Assembly: GCF_004959855.1 (NCBI RefSeq)
Contig: NZ_SPNT01000019.1
Coordinates: 1 to 40,894, forward strand
Length of the DNA stretch: 40,894 nt
Direction: 5' to 3'
From: Nitratireductor sp. XY-223
Lineage (GTDB): Bacteria; Pseudomonadota; Alphaproteobacteria; Rhizobiales; Rhizobiaceae
Each line of letters opens with the position of its first letter. The stretch's first letter is position 1. The notes under the pieces are model-generated. The model ran no database searches, was not told the DNA's origin, and saw nothing but the letters and a program-made list of their open reading frames with translations. A program made the translations under genes and the position numbers. Below, piece by piece: positions 25,202 through 33,811 of this stretch.

Positions 25202-26245
25202 TCAGGACGTGAGCGACTGCACCATCCCCGTTTGCATCTTCACCCACCCCATGTCGAAGGGGTTCGTTTGCGGCAACGGATCGGAATTGATTACGGGTCC
25301 GTTCCGGTAATCCCGTGGAGACAAGCCGAATTGCGCTTTGAATGCCCGCGAAAATGACTGTCGACTGGCGAAACCGACATTGAATGCCAAACGGTCCAGG
25401 TTGGTACCGGCGCTCCCGCCAAGCATCTTTGCCGCTTTCCTCAATCTCTCGTTCCTCAGCAGTTCCGCGGGGGTGCCGAGGTCCTCACACAACCGATAGA
25501 GTTTGGATTTCGATACGCCAAGATCGCTTGCGATCGTAACCGCCGAGCAGTCAGGGTCATGCAGGTTGCGCCTAATTGTGTTCAGGATCGCGCTGAATAC
25601 GGAGATATCGCTGATTTCGACACTCTCCATGCAGTTGATCGTCTGATAATTCATCGCGTCCGCGATCAGCGATATCAGAAAGTCGGTCATGATGGATGCG
25701 TCATGTTGCGTGGCGCCCGGCAACTGATCGAAAACGGCGAGCAGCGCGGAACCCAGAACCCGTGACATCGGGCCGTCGGGGAGTTTCCACCCGTGGAAGC
25801 GGTCGAGCATCAAAACACGCTCGGAAAGGGCCTGTCTGTTCAACGCCACGCATATGGAATGATGCTCGGGAAGGACGAAGCGGCTGTGTCGTGTAAAGTC
25901 GGCAATGCGCATCTCACCTGGACGCACCGTCGATTCCTCGCTCCCGTACGAACAGGCCCCCGTTCCCGAGAGCCGCATATCCAGGTTGATGAAATCGAAG
26001 CCGTCTTTGGCGATATAGTGGGGCTTTCGCTCCAGCGTGCAGCTTGTCGTGGACAAAACCTCATGAAACATCGCGTTCGGAGCCTGGTAGAACGAATGCT
26101 CATAGTGAAAGGGATCGCCGTACGCACCGTCGCGCTCGAGCAGCATGGTCGAGCTGATGTGCTCGCGCATCCAGGCGAACTGTTCATTGCTCGGGACTTG
26201 GGACGAGGAGACCTTTGAGGATATCACGGGTTGGGATTCTGACAT
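25202..26245 (-). CDS. AraC/XylS-family regulator, paralogue 2
   Basis: 347 residues. The same architecture as the gene at 20958-22013: sensing domain about 15-200, double helix-turn-helix about 225-325 (AVTIASDLGVSKSKLYRLCE; VGFASRQSFSRAFKAQFGLS PRDY). The ATG at 26245 aligns with the start of its paralogue (QFAWMREHIS at the same distance), so a longer TTG-initiated frame to 26287 is not used, although the ribosome binding site is weak. Duplication of this regulator around the TadG-like gene suggests that both act on nearby genes. Confidence 0.86.
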   Translation of the reverse strand: MSESQPVISSKVSSSQVPSNEQFAWMREHISSTMLLERDGAYGDPFHYEHSFYQAPNAMFHEVLSTTSCTLERKPHYIAKDGFDFINLDMRLSGTGACSYGSEESTVRPGEMRIADFTRHSRFVLPEHHSICVALNRQALSERVLMLDRFHGWKLPDGPMSRVLGSALLAVFDQLPGATQHDASIMTDFLISLIADAMNYQTINCMESVEISDISVFSAILNTIRRNLHDPDCSAVTIASDLGVSKSKLYRLCEDLGTPAELLRNERLRKAAKMLGGSAGTNLDRLAFNVGFASRQSFSRAFKAQFGLSPRDYRNGPVINSDPLPQTNPFDMGWVKMQTGMVQSLTS

Positions 26246-26785
26246 TTCGGTATCGCCGATGCATTTCTGGCATTCATTGCCTTGCAAAACAGGGGATCGT
26301 TATTCCGTTGGAATCGGAACAACGCTCGTTACTGCCGACGCCAAGGAATTCACCGCATCGCGCCGGAGCCACCAGGTTTACGGGCTCCATGCCGTTGATC
26401 GGTTCCATTGAAGGTGCGCGCCTCAGGGCGATCCTTCGCGGGCTGATCAATGACGGCACTTGAGACGATCGGTGCTACGGAGCAGCGTTCCGAGTTTGTC
26501 TCAACGACGCAGGATTCAGTATTGATAGGCATCCGCTGGCGCTTTTCAGCACAGGTAACTCAGCTGGTATCGGGTTCGAAGACACCGATACAATTGACCC
26601 GGCTGGCTGCGGTATGGGCGATTGCAAACCCCTTGATCAGGTGACATTCACGCCTCCCATTTCATGCTTACTACTCGCCCCGAGTAATGTTATAACAAAA
26701 TATCCTTTCAGCAACAAGCTCTCCTCGATTGCAGCATGGTCAAACGGGGACAGCGGCAAACCGGAAACATGGCGCAAGACATCCT
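26246..26785. other. 540-bp intergenic region, no gene seen
   Basis: No open frame with a ribosome binding site or family resemblance was found. The region is between two minus-strand genes and presumably holds the promoter of the AraC gene; no clear element was picked out. Confidence 0.4.
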
Positions 26786-27268
26786 TCATCCTGACGCATC
26801 AGGCACGGCCGCCTGCAGACCCGACGGCCAGCCGCCGTCCATTATCAGGAAGCTTGGCCCGGCCGCTTCGGGAAGCGCTCCAAAAAGGATCCTTGCGTCG
26901 AACGCATAGTCTTGCGCCTCACCATGCGGGTGAGACAGTTCCACTATGACGGGCCTGTCCAAACACCCCTCGACCGCGACAAGAGCCTTTGGAGGATCTG
27001 CTTCGAAGCGATCCGCGTGCTCCGCCCAAAACCGGAAAAAATCAACGAGTGATATGCTGCCGGATTTCCGTTCGAAACGATCTGCAAAACAGGCGACATT
27101 TGCATTCATGCCCGTCAACATCAGGGTTGATCCGTCGAACCGGAAACCCTCGACGAATGACACATACTTGACCGTCGACTGAAAACACCCGTTTGCCGCC
27201 GAGCCGCGGTGATAAACCGTAAAGGCGGATAGAGCAGAGGCGAGCGCCGTAACGAATCTTCCTGCCAT
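26786..27268 (-). CDS. small exported hypothetical protein
   Basis: 160 residues. The N-terminus looks like a signal peptide (about 1-25, AGRFVTALASALSAFTV...SAANG). The body follows a pattern recalled from a family of proteobacterial exported proteins of unknown function: a beta-rich start (FDGSTLMLTGMN), then FADRFERKSGSISLVDFFRF, FEADPPKALVAVEG, a paired strand region (VIVELSHPH) and a late FLIMDGG. AAAGG lies 5 nt before the ATG. A CAATTG-type motif shared with the surface-protein genes lies about 96 bp upstream, which suggests common control. Function unknown. Confidence 0.65.
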   Translation of the reverse strand: MAGRFVTALASALSAFTVYHRGSAANGCFQSTVKYVSFVEGFRFDGSTLMLTGMNANVACFADRFERKSGSISLVDFFRFWAEHADRFEADPPKALVAVEGCLDRPVIVELSHPHGEAQDYAFDARILFGALPEAAGPSFLIMDGGWPSGLQAAVPDASG

Positions 27269-28151
27269 CGCGACCTTTGATCCCCAAACAAATCAATGCA
27301 GACCGGTCTCCATGGTGGAGGATTGGATTGTCGATTGAACGCCCAATGCGTCGCAATACACGTCAATTGTGACGCACTTCGTGCCAATTCGCCGTGGGCC
27401 AATTGAAAAGAAATCCCGGCTCTCCGATGATGACGGTGCAACATGGTTTTGTGGCCCGTGAACAGAGCAGGTCTGGGTTAGATTGGACCGTCTGGTGCTG
27501 GAAATTCAGCTCACTCGGCAAGGCGCGTCCCGATGCCGAACACCGGGAAAGCGGCTTGGGTGACGCTGAGGGCGCGATTTTCCTCACCCTTTACGGAGCT
27601 AATTGGTTGATAGGCTGCGTTGAGTGGACCGGGCGATATAGCCCCCAGTGTCGTTGGCTTACAGCTGCGGTGGTTCTGCACCACCGTGTGGCCCGCCGAG
27701 CCGGCGACCTAACAACCACCCCGGTCCAGCGGTTCAATCTAGCCCAGAATTGCTCTAGCGGACGTGATTACGCTGACAGGTCGGTCGCCGCGGTTGCGCG
27801 GAGGTGAGGATGATGATGATGGTGTCCGCCACCATCATGGACCCCCGGGCGATTGCGACAACGCCAATACCACTGCATGGCTTCTCCCACCTTGAGACGG
27901 CGCTCGGGTTGTTGTCTGCATCACACAGTCCGCCCGGCACAGCCGGGGGTTCCACCACCACCACACCACAGCGGGGCTTTTTTGTCGCTTCTTCAAATCC
28001 AGGGGGACCGGATACAACGACGGGTGCATCCCGCTGCGTTTCTTTCAATCAACACGAAACCATCCGGTCCCGCGCCCTTTGATTCTCTCTCGAATGGTTA
28101 TCCCATCCCCACCGGGCACGCGGGCCGTTGGCACATTTGCCCGGCTATGTG
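27269..28151. other. 880-bp intergenic region
   Basis: The first 130 bp carry motif copies shared with other surface genes (27345-27394). A perfect 7-bp hairpin CGGTGGT/ACCACCG lies at about 27668-27686. A short plus-strand frame at 27810 has GGAGG in front but four methionines and no recognisable product. No tRNA, rRNA or known RNA was identified. The rest looks non-coding. Confidence 0.4.
27343..27394 (-). promoter_or_regulatory. shared upstream motif, copy D
   Basis: The plus-strand reading CAATTGTGACGC (27364-27375) matches the motif CAAWTGYGNYGC found before four other minus-strand genes. Flanking TGCGTCGCAATAC (27347 on) and ACTTCGTGCC (27376 on) repeat parts of the longer element. It lies about 96-107 bp upstream of the small exported protein gene. 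Confidence 0.5.
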
Positions 28152-29636
28152 TCAGTTCAGGGGGATGTTGAGCCAGACCTGACCGCCGTAGGCGTGGTAG
28201 TCAGACAAGCCGATCCCGTCATATTTGGCCGAAAACCGGATGTTGAAATCGTCCGGTCTTTGCACGATGAGGCCGATCTCGGCTATGCCGCGAAATCCTT
28301 CAATCCCGTAGTCGATGCCGGCGATCGTTACATCGGTCCCGTCGAAGTCCCACAGGCCGCGAACAGCGATGTGCGGTTCAACGACGACACCCGACTCCAG
28401 CACGTAGCGTCGCGAGATCTCCGGACCGAAACGGAGCCTTCCAAGGCTCACCGTCTGCGCGGCAACGCTCGCGCCCGATGAATCGACGTAGCTGTCCTGA
28501 CGCTCCTCGATATAAGCGATGCTGACCTCCGGTGACACGCGAACGTCCCCGAACAACAAGTTGCCGGTTAGCTGGCTGCTTACCAGCCAGCGCGTTGTAT
28601 CGAAACTGGCCGTGACCCCCCCGACATTGACGTCGTTGTCCGACCGGCCCCAGGCGCCCCGGACATCGAGAAACAGATTGGGCGTAAGCCTTGCGGTGGC
28701 ATAGGGACCGACCATCCAGCCGACACCTTCGGTGTCGGAATCGACACTGCCGATCCGGTCATCCATCCAGTCGACCTGACCCAGCACACCGGCAATTATC
28801 GCCGGATGGACCTGGCAGTCGACACCGAGATACCCGATCGCGAAATCACCGTTTCTGTCCCCGGCGTCCTGGAAGTCCACATAGTGTGCTTCGGCCCAAA
28901 GGTCCCAGCACCCGAAACGCGACGGTGCGGGCGGCGCCTCGGGAAAGGGCGGCTCCGATCCGATCGGAAAGTCGACCGCATTGACACTGGTCAGGCTTCT
29001 CAGGCTGAACTGGGCACCACCGCCGGATTGTGACATCCAGAACCTGCTTTTTTCGCCGGCTCCATAGGCCGAGACGGATGACTCGGAGCCGCCGCCCCAA
29101 AGCGCATCAAGGCGCTTGCGAACCATCCTTGCACGGTCGGGCGATTCCTCGAGAAGCCTGTGCGTGCGCTCGGCCAGAAAAGCCGTGACAACGGGAGTTG
29201 TTGTGGAGGTGCCAGCGGTATTCGGGGTGCATGCAATCGTGTAATTCACAGTTACCTCGATTAGGCCCTGGGCGTCGGGTAAATACTCACTGTTAAACAA
29301 GATGCTCGTTGACGTCTGGTCACCATCGGGATCATGTGAAATGTTGAATGTTTCATCGATGGCCACGTCGCGACTGAAAATCAAATCGGTGTCGACATCT
29401 ATCTGCACGAATACGTGACCGAAATTACCGGTAACGCGGATTTCGATGTCGATCAGATCAGTGTCCGCAAGACTTCCTACAATTATTTCATCCGTTATGG
29501 TTCCACCGGTGGGAGTAGCGCCCCCAAGAGTTGCGCCGTCAAGGGCGGAACAGTCGGCATAGTTCGTCACGCTCTGCCCCATCGCCGGAACGGCCAATCC
29601 GCAAAGCGCCAACAAAACAAATACAAATACCCGCAT
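28152..29636 (-). CDS. autotransporter-type outer-membrane beta-barrel protein
   Basis: 494 residues. The signal peptide is about 1-20 (FVLLALCGLAVPAMGQS). An N-terminal region of about 170 residues is rich in acidic and threonine residues (exposed passenger or plug; TNFADCSALDG-like start with paired cysteines). A C-terminal beta-barrel (about 235-494) has the motifs GVGWMVGPY, AWGRSDNDV, QDSYVDSSG and QTVSLGRLRFG. The same barrel motifs recur in the protein at 32054-33754, so the two are paralogues. The ATG at 29636 follows AGGGGGA; the 18 extra upstream codons are not used. An ~80-bp repeat lies 60-140 bp upstream. The role is probably surface display or adhesion. Confidence 0.82.
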   Translation of the reverse strand: MRVFVFVLLALCGLAVPAMGQSVTNYADCSALDGATLGGATPTGGTITDEIIVGSLADTDLIDIEIRVTGNFGHVFVQIDVDTDLIFSRDVAIDETFNISHDPDGDQTSTSILFNSEYLPDAQGLIEVTVNYTIACTPNTAGTSTTTPVVTAFLAERTHRLLEESPDRARMVRKRLDALWGGGSESSVSAYGAGEKSRFWMSQSGGGAQFSLRSLTSVNAVDFPIGSEPPFPEAPPAPSRFGCWDLWAEAHYVDFQDAGDRNGDFAIGYLGVDCQVHPAIIAGVLGQVDWMDDRIGSVDSDTEGVGWMVGPYATARLTPNLFLDVRGAWGRSDNDVNVGGVTASFDTTRWLVSSQLTGNLLFGDVRVSPEVSIAYIEERQDSYVDSSGASVAAQTVSLGRLRFGPEISRRYVLESGVVVEPHIAVRGLWDFDGTDVTIAGIDYGIEGFRGIAEIGLIVQRPDDFNIRFSAKYDGIGLSDYHAYGGQVWLNIPLN

Positions 29637-29695
29637 GCATTCCCCCTGAAGCAAAGCCCGACCGGCGTTCCTGCGCGTCTGTCCGCACATGCTTA

Positions 29696-29776
29696 AAAAT
29701 CGGTGACTTCCGGCCCTTTGGAAAGCGCGGGCACGTGGCGATCCTTCTCAATTGTGTCGCGATTTGTGCCGGCGCG
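29696..29776 (-). repeat. surface-gene upstream repeat, copy A
   Basis: About 80 bp similar to 36050-36130 and 38479-38561, sharing AAAATC.GTGA, GCGCGGGCA.GTGG, CTTCTCAA and GTGCCGG in the same order and spacing. It contains CAATTGTGTCGC at 29749-29760. Located 60-140 bp upstream of the barrel gene starting at 29636. It probably carries the promoter or operator of that gene. Confidence 0.7.
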
Positions 29777-29842
29777 ATCAGATGCACGAGATGGCCGGGC
29801 CTGCCTTGTTCGCCGCTGCACGGGAACGGCAAATTCGGAAAC

Positions 29843-30859
29843 TCAACGCTGATAATATTCGCGGTACCATTCGACGAACCGGCCGACTCCTTCCCGGTAG
29901 TCTGTTTGAGGCCGATATCCCGTCAGGGCATGGAGGAGTGTCGCATCGGCACAGCTCGCCGGTACGTCGCCCGTCTGCATCGGCATCAAATTTCGTTGCG
30001 CCGGCTTCTCGAGACACACCTCGATGGCTTCAACGAAATCCAGAAGCCTGACCATTTTTGTGTTACCGATATTGACGATCCGGAACGGCGCCACTGCCGA
30101 CAGGCTGTCGCCCTCGATTGTGCCGGACCGGTTGCCTGGCCCCTCCGGCACGACATCCATCAGCAGTCGAATGCATCTGACGAGATCGTCCACATAGGTA
30201 AAGTCGCGATAGATGCCGCCATTGTTGTAGACGTCGATGGGGCGGTCCGACAGGATCGCATCGACGAACTTGAACAGCACGACATCCGGCCTGCCCAGAG
30301 GCCCATAGACGTTGAAAAACCGCAACATCGTGGTCGGCACGCCCCAGACATGCGCATGGGCGTGTGCCATGCTTTCATTGGCCTTTTTCGTCGCCGCATA
30401 GGCGGTCAGCTGGGTATCGGCCTTCTCGGTCTCGTTGAGCGGCATGTCATCATTGGCGCCGTACACCGACGATGAAGAGGCCATCAGAAGATGATCGACT
30501 TCCGGCGTCCGGGCCGCCTCCATGACGTTCAACGTTCCGATGATATTGCTGTCCAACAAGTCCCGGGGATTCTCAAGGCTGTGTCGCGCTACTGACTGCG
30601 CTGCCAGGTGAACGATGATGTCGGGCCGGAACCATTCTGCCGCGCTGCGAACGCGATCCGCATCCTCAAGCATCGCCTCATCGGTGGTGAACCGTTCGTT
30701 TCGAAGCAAAAGGCCGAGCCGGTGCCTTTTCAGCTTGAGGTCGTAATCATCCGTCAGGCCATCGATGCCGTGAACGAAAAATCCCTCGGCCAGAAGCACC
30801 CGTGCCAAGTGATAGCCGATAAAGCCGGCTGTTCCGGTTATGAAGATGCGCTTGGGCAA
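29843..30859 (-). CDS. NAD-dependent sugar-nucleotide epimerase (UDP-glucuronate 4-epimerase-like)
   Basis: 338 residues of the extended short-chain dehydrogenase family. The Rossmann motif GTAGFIG is at 9-15, the catalytic serine region SSSSVYG at 128-134, and the YxxxK pair is Tyr154/Lys158. YGPLGRPDVVLFKF (near 185-198) is characteristic of UDP-glucuronate epimerases that make UDP-galacturonate for lipopolysaccharide or capsule. No other polysaccharide gene is adjacent; it stands alone among surface-protein genes. A CAATTG motif copy lies about 140 bp upstream, which fits a shared cell-surface programme. No ribosome binding site stands out before the ATG at 30859. Confidence 0.87.
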   Translation of the reverse strand: MPKRIFITGTAGFIGYHLARVLLAEGFFVHGIDGLTDDYDLKLKRHRLGLLLRNERFTTDEAMLEDADRVRSAAEWFRPDIIVHLAAQSVARHSLENPRDLLDSNIIGTLNVMEAARTPEVDHLLMASSSSVYGANDDMPLNETEKADTQLTAYAATKKANESMAHAHAHVWGVPTTMLRFFNVYGPLGRPDVVLFKFVDAILSDRPIDVYNNGGIYRDFTYVDDLVRCIRLLMDVVPEGPGNRSGTIEGDSLSAVAPFRIVNIGNTKMVRLLDFVEAIEVCLEKPAQRNLMPMQTGDVPASCADATLLHALTGYRPQTDYREGVGRFVEWYREYYQR

Positions 30860-30985
30860 TGGAGCCGCCGATTTGCTGTCAATTCAGATGAAAATCCGGG
30901 CTGGTACCGACGACACTAACCGCCCCGCGGTGCACACAACGGCTAGCCTACACCTGCGCTCTTGACGGCCTCAACACGCGTTCCG

Positions 30986-31020
30986 TTGCATTGCGTGCCA
31001 ATTGTGTTGCGGTACGAATC
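30986..31020 (-). promoter_or_regulatory. shared upstream motif, copy E
   Basis: CAATTGTGTTGC (30999-31010, plus-strand reading) with TTGCATTGCGTGC before it and GGTACGAATC after it, about 140-150 bp upstream of the epimerase gene. It matches the core of copies A-D but not the full 80-bp element. Confidence 0.45.
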
Positions 31021-31085
31021 AAAAGCTGAAATGCCGATGAACGCACCCGTCGATATAGTGGCGTTTTGCCCGTAACCGCCCCGAA

Positions 31086-32054
31086 TCAATCGGCCGGGAG
31101 CTTCGAAAGGTCGACAGCCTGCCAGCCGAGCTCGGACAGCCGCGCAATGATGGCCTGCTGCTCGGCGGCGATCGCCTGCAGTTCCTCGGCAGCCTGGGGC
31201 GGTATCGTCTCGGTGGTGGTGCTGTGGACGATGTAATGCGCCAGCCAGTAATAGGTATCGGCCTTTTGAACTAGGGCGGCCGCGAATGTCGGATATTGCT
31301 GCAGCACATGATCCAGAATCGAAATCTGTTCGGCAAAGACAGCGGTGTTGTCGCCGGCCTGTATCGAATCCGACATACGGTCGGAGACGATCGTCGAGAT
31401 AACGGCCGCGGTTTCCCGCGGCGACAGGGCACGCAGGTAAAGGCCGTTTTCCAACGCGGTATCGGTAATCGGCAGATATTTTCGCAGGTTCTCCAGGGAC
31501 GACGGCAGGCCCTTGTCGGTGGCTTCAAGGGTGATGGTCTCGCCGGCCGCGTTCGTATAGCGGATCACCATGTGGCGCGGCGCCAGGGCAAGCTTCATGT
31601 CGAGCCCGATCCGGCCGCCCAGGATCGCCATCAGGATCGGCATGGTGATACAGTTACCCTCGCGTGTCCTGACATAGTTGGAAAGAAGGCGGTTCTTGAA
31701 GCGCACGCCCTGCGGATCCGTCTTTGAGTATTGGAACGGCTCATGACCGTTCCACGCGCCGGGCGCATAAAGGAACGTGCGCAGGATCTGCAGTTTTTGC
31801 GCTTCCGTCGCATCGCCGGGAATATATCGCCTGAGCCCGGACACAAGACCGTCGATATCGGCAAGGCCGGCATCGATGTCGGTGGAAGGCGCGGCGATCT
31901 TGTCGGCCGACAGTTTGAACAGCGCGAGATCGAAATTCTCGAAATCGGTTTGCGCGTACAGCAATTGCAGTTTGTGAACGTAGTGACTTTCCTTCCCGTG
32001 GGCGGGAAGGACGGCCAAAACAAAGACAACAAATGACAGCGACAGCCCGCGCAT
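31086..32054 (-). CDS. periplasmic transglutaminase-like protein
   Basis: 322 residues. A signal peptide (about 1-20) is followed by a Transglut_core2/SirB1-like papain fold with a likely catalytic triad Cys135 (REGNCITMPI), His161 (APRHMVIRY) and Asp180 (LEATDKG). The C-terminal third (about 215-310) is helical, perhaps TPR-like. Its ATG shares one base with the stop codon of the barrel gene before it (TGATG), so the two are translationally coupled. Bacterial transglutaminase-fold proteins are often cysteine peptidases, such as LapG, which releases a surface adhesin. Coupling to a barrel with Ig-like domains makes processing or cross-linking of that protein a reasonable guess. Confidence 0.8.
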   Translation of the reverse strand: MRGLSLSFVVFVLAVLPAHGKESHYVHKLQLLYAQTDFENFDLALFKLSADKIAAPSTDIDAGLADIDGLVSGLRRYIPGDATEAQKLQILRTFLYAPGAWNGHEPFQYSKTDPQGVRFKNRLLSNYVRTREGNCITMPILMAILGGRIGLDMKLALAPRHMVIRYTNAAGETITLEATDKGLPSSLENLRKYLPITDTALENGLYLRALSPRETAAVISTIVSDRMSDSIQAGDNTAVFAEQISILDHVLQQYPTFAAALVQKADTYYWLAHYIVHSTTTETIPPQAAEELQAIAAEQQAIIARLSELGWQAVDLSKLPAD

Positions 32055-33754
32055 CAGAATTTTGCCCCTACCGCTGCCTTGGCTCCCCAGGTCGATGTGG
32101 CTTCGGCACCCGATGCGCCAATGGGGTCCATGCCAAGACCTTCCTGGAAGACACTGAAATCAATAATCCAGTCGCCATACGACCATCGAATGTCGGCATT
32201 GATCTTCGGCCGCAACGCGTTTTCCGAGAACAGATCCGTGGCGCCCCCGGTGTTGGCTTCGAACGCATAGGCGCCGGCAAGGCCAAGGTTGAGCGCAATC
32301 GTCGAGCCGTTGTCCAGCAGCCAGTCCCGCATGAAGTCGAAACCAAAGATCACATCGCCAAGCGAAACCGTCTGCTCCGGAATGGTAAAGCCGATCGTGT
32401 CGACATAGGAATGCTGGGTTTCGCGGAAATAGCTCACGCCCAGGGACGGAGAAACCGTCCAGCCGCCATAAAACAGATCAACGGAAACCTCACCGGCAAT
32501 CAGGAAGCGGTCGGTCTTGAACTCGTCGACATAAAGCCCGACAGGATTGGTATCGTTCGTCGACCGCCCCCAGGATGTTTCCAGCTCGAATGTCAGGTTC
32601 TGCTCCGGCACGCGATAGACCAGATACGGACCGATCATCCAGCCGACGCCCTTGACGCGTGAGCCGGCGCTGTCGTTGCGCAGATAGCTGTAGTCGATCT
32701 GACCGGTCAGGCCCAGGGTCAAATTGTCATTCATGCTGCGCTGTATGCCGCCGATCAGCATGGCGAATTGCAGCTCATTGTCCCGGGACTTGGTTATGCT
32801 TGACGTCAATTGTGTCCAGCCAAACCACCGTTCGTTGAAATTCTGCCCCTTGAAGACGTTCAGAAGACCGGTAAGGCCATCCGTGCCGTAAGCGAAGCTG
32901 TATGCGCCGGACGGCTTTGTGCCGCGCAGGGCAATGGCCTTATAGTCCGGCCGGTCGGACATGATGCGCCTGCCGCGCATGGACATGAAAGCCGCATTGG
33001 CTTCCAGGGTTTCTTCAACATTGCCGGCATTGCCGATTGTTGCCTCGGCTCTTTCATTGCCGTTTCCATAGGCGTCCTCGAATGTGTCCGCCGGCAGCGC
33101 CAGGCCGATGGTATCGATGCCGTCAGTTGTGATGTCGACAGTGTATTCGCTCGCGGACACGACCGTGAAATTCGAGGCCGCGGCTTCGCTGACTTCAAGA
33201 TCGTCAAGCGTAAATCCAACGACATTCTCGTTGAAAGTGATCGTGGCGGTGAAGGGCTCTTGCAGCTTGTAGGTATCAGGCACATCGATCGTGGCGATCG
33301 GACCTGTCGTGTCGGACGGATTGGCTGTGACCGTTGCGCTGAATTCCGCATTGCCATTGTTATTGCCGTCCATGACCGCATCGGCCGGCAGGGTAATGGT
33401 GATATCTTCCAGCGCATCTATCGGGTCAATGCTGATCGTGTAGATCGTTCCGCTGCCGGCAAATTCCACGACATCCGCATTGGCCAAGACGAGATCGCCG
33501 GCGTCGAAATCTGTAACCACTTCATCGAAAACCAGCTCAATGACAAACGCGTCGGGACCATCAAAATCCGACGGAATGCTTGTTGAAGCCAGTCCCGGCG
33601 CAACACCATCATTGAGCGTGAAGACCAATGATTCCGCATTGGGTACGCCGGCATTGGTCTCGGCAATGCCGGCCGGGATCTGCAAAGCGTGCGCAAACGT
33701 ACTCGTCCCGGCAAAGACGATCAAACACATCAACAGACGAAAGAGCCGCACCAT
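32054..33754 (-). CDS. Ig-like domain protein with autotransporter beta-barrel
   Basis: 566 residues. The signal peptide is about 1-24 (LMCLIVFAGTSTFAHA). Two Ig-like domains (about 25-230) carry the signatures TLPADAVMDGNNNGNAEF and LPADTFEDAYGNGNE. A C-terminal barrel (about 290-566) ends in the aromatic signature AKAAVGAKF and is paralogous to the barrel at 28152-29636. It begins its mature part with ALQIPAG, exactly as does the protein encoded just upstream (33812-35845). The ATG at 33754 follows AAGGGGGAAAAG. It is the middle gene of a three-gene cassette. Its job is probably to display or export Ig-like modules. Confidence 0.82.
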   Translation of the reverse strand: MVRLFRLLMCLIVFAGTSTFAHALQIPAGIAETNAGVPNAESLVFTLNDGVAPGLASTSIPSDFDGPDAFVIELVFDEVVTDFDAGDLVLANADVVEFAGSGTIYTISIDPIDALEDITITLPADAVMDGNNNGNAEFSATVTANPSDTTGPIATIDVPDTYKLQEPFTATITFNENVVGFTLDDLEVSEAAASNFTVVSASEYTVDITTDGIDTIGLALPADTFEDAYGNGNERAEATIGNAGNVEETLEANAAFMSMRGRRIMSDRPDYKAIALRGTKPSGAYSFAYGTDGLTGLLNVFKGQNFNERWFGWTQLTSSITKSRDNELQFAMLIGGIQRSMNDNLTLGLTGQIDYSYLRNDSAGSRVKGVGWMIGPYLVYRVPEQNLTFELETSWGRSTNDTNPVGLYVDEFKTDRFLIAGEVSVDLFYGGWTVSPSLGVSYFRETQHSYVDTIGFTIPEQTVSLGDVIFGFDFMRDWLLDNGSTIALNLGLAGAYAFEANTGGATDLFSENALRPKINADIRWSYGDWIIDFSVFQEGLGMDPIGASGAEATSTWGAKAAVGAKF

Positions 33755-33775
33755 TCTTTTCCCCCTTCGAGTAGG

Positions 33776-33800
33776 CCGGCCGCCCACAACGGACGGCCGG
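33776..33800. terminator. hairpin between the Ig-repeat and barrel genes
   Basis: CCGGCCG (33776-33782) pairs with CGGCCGG (33794-33800) in the 57-bp gap. A 7-bp GC stem without a U-tract could stabilise the upstream mRNA or reduce read-through to the barrel gene. Confidence 0.4.
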
Positions 33801-33811
33801 TCGCCTTGATG

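Noticed and set aside
27400-27800. Possible structured RNA gene
   Set aside because: Only one short hairpin is clear; no match to tmRNA, RNase P, SRP or tRNA features could be made by eye.
27810-28082. Short plus-strand frame with GGAGG and four methionines, possible leader peptide before a T-run at about 27985
   Set aside because: No matching hairpin partner for the T-run and no structural gene follows on that strand, so an attenuator is not supported.
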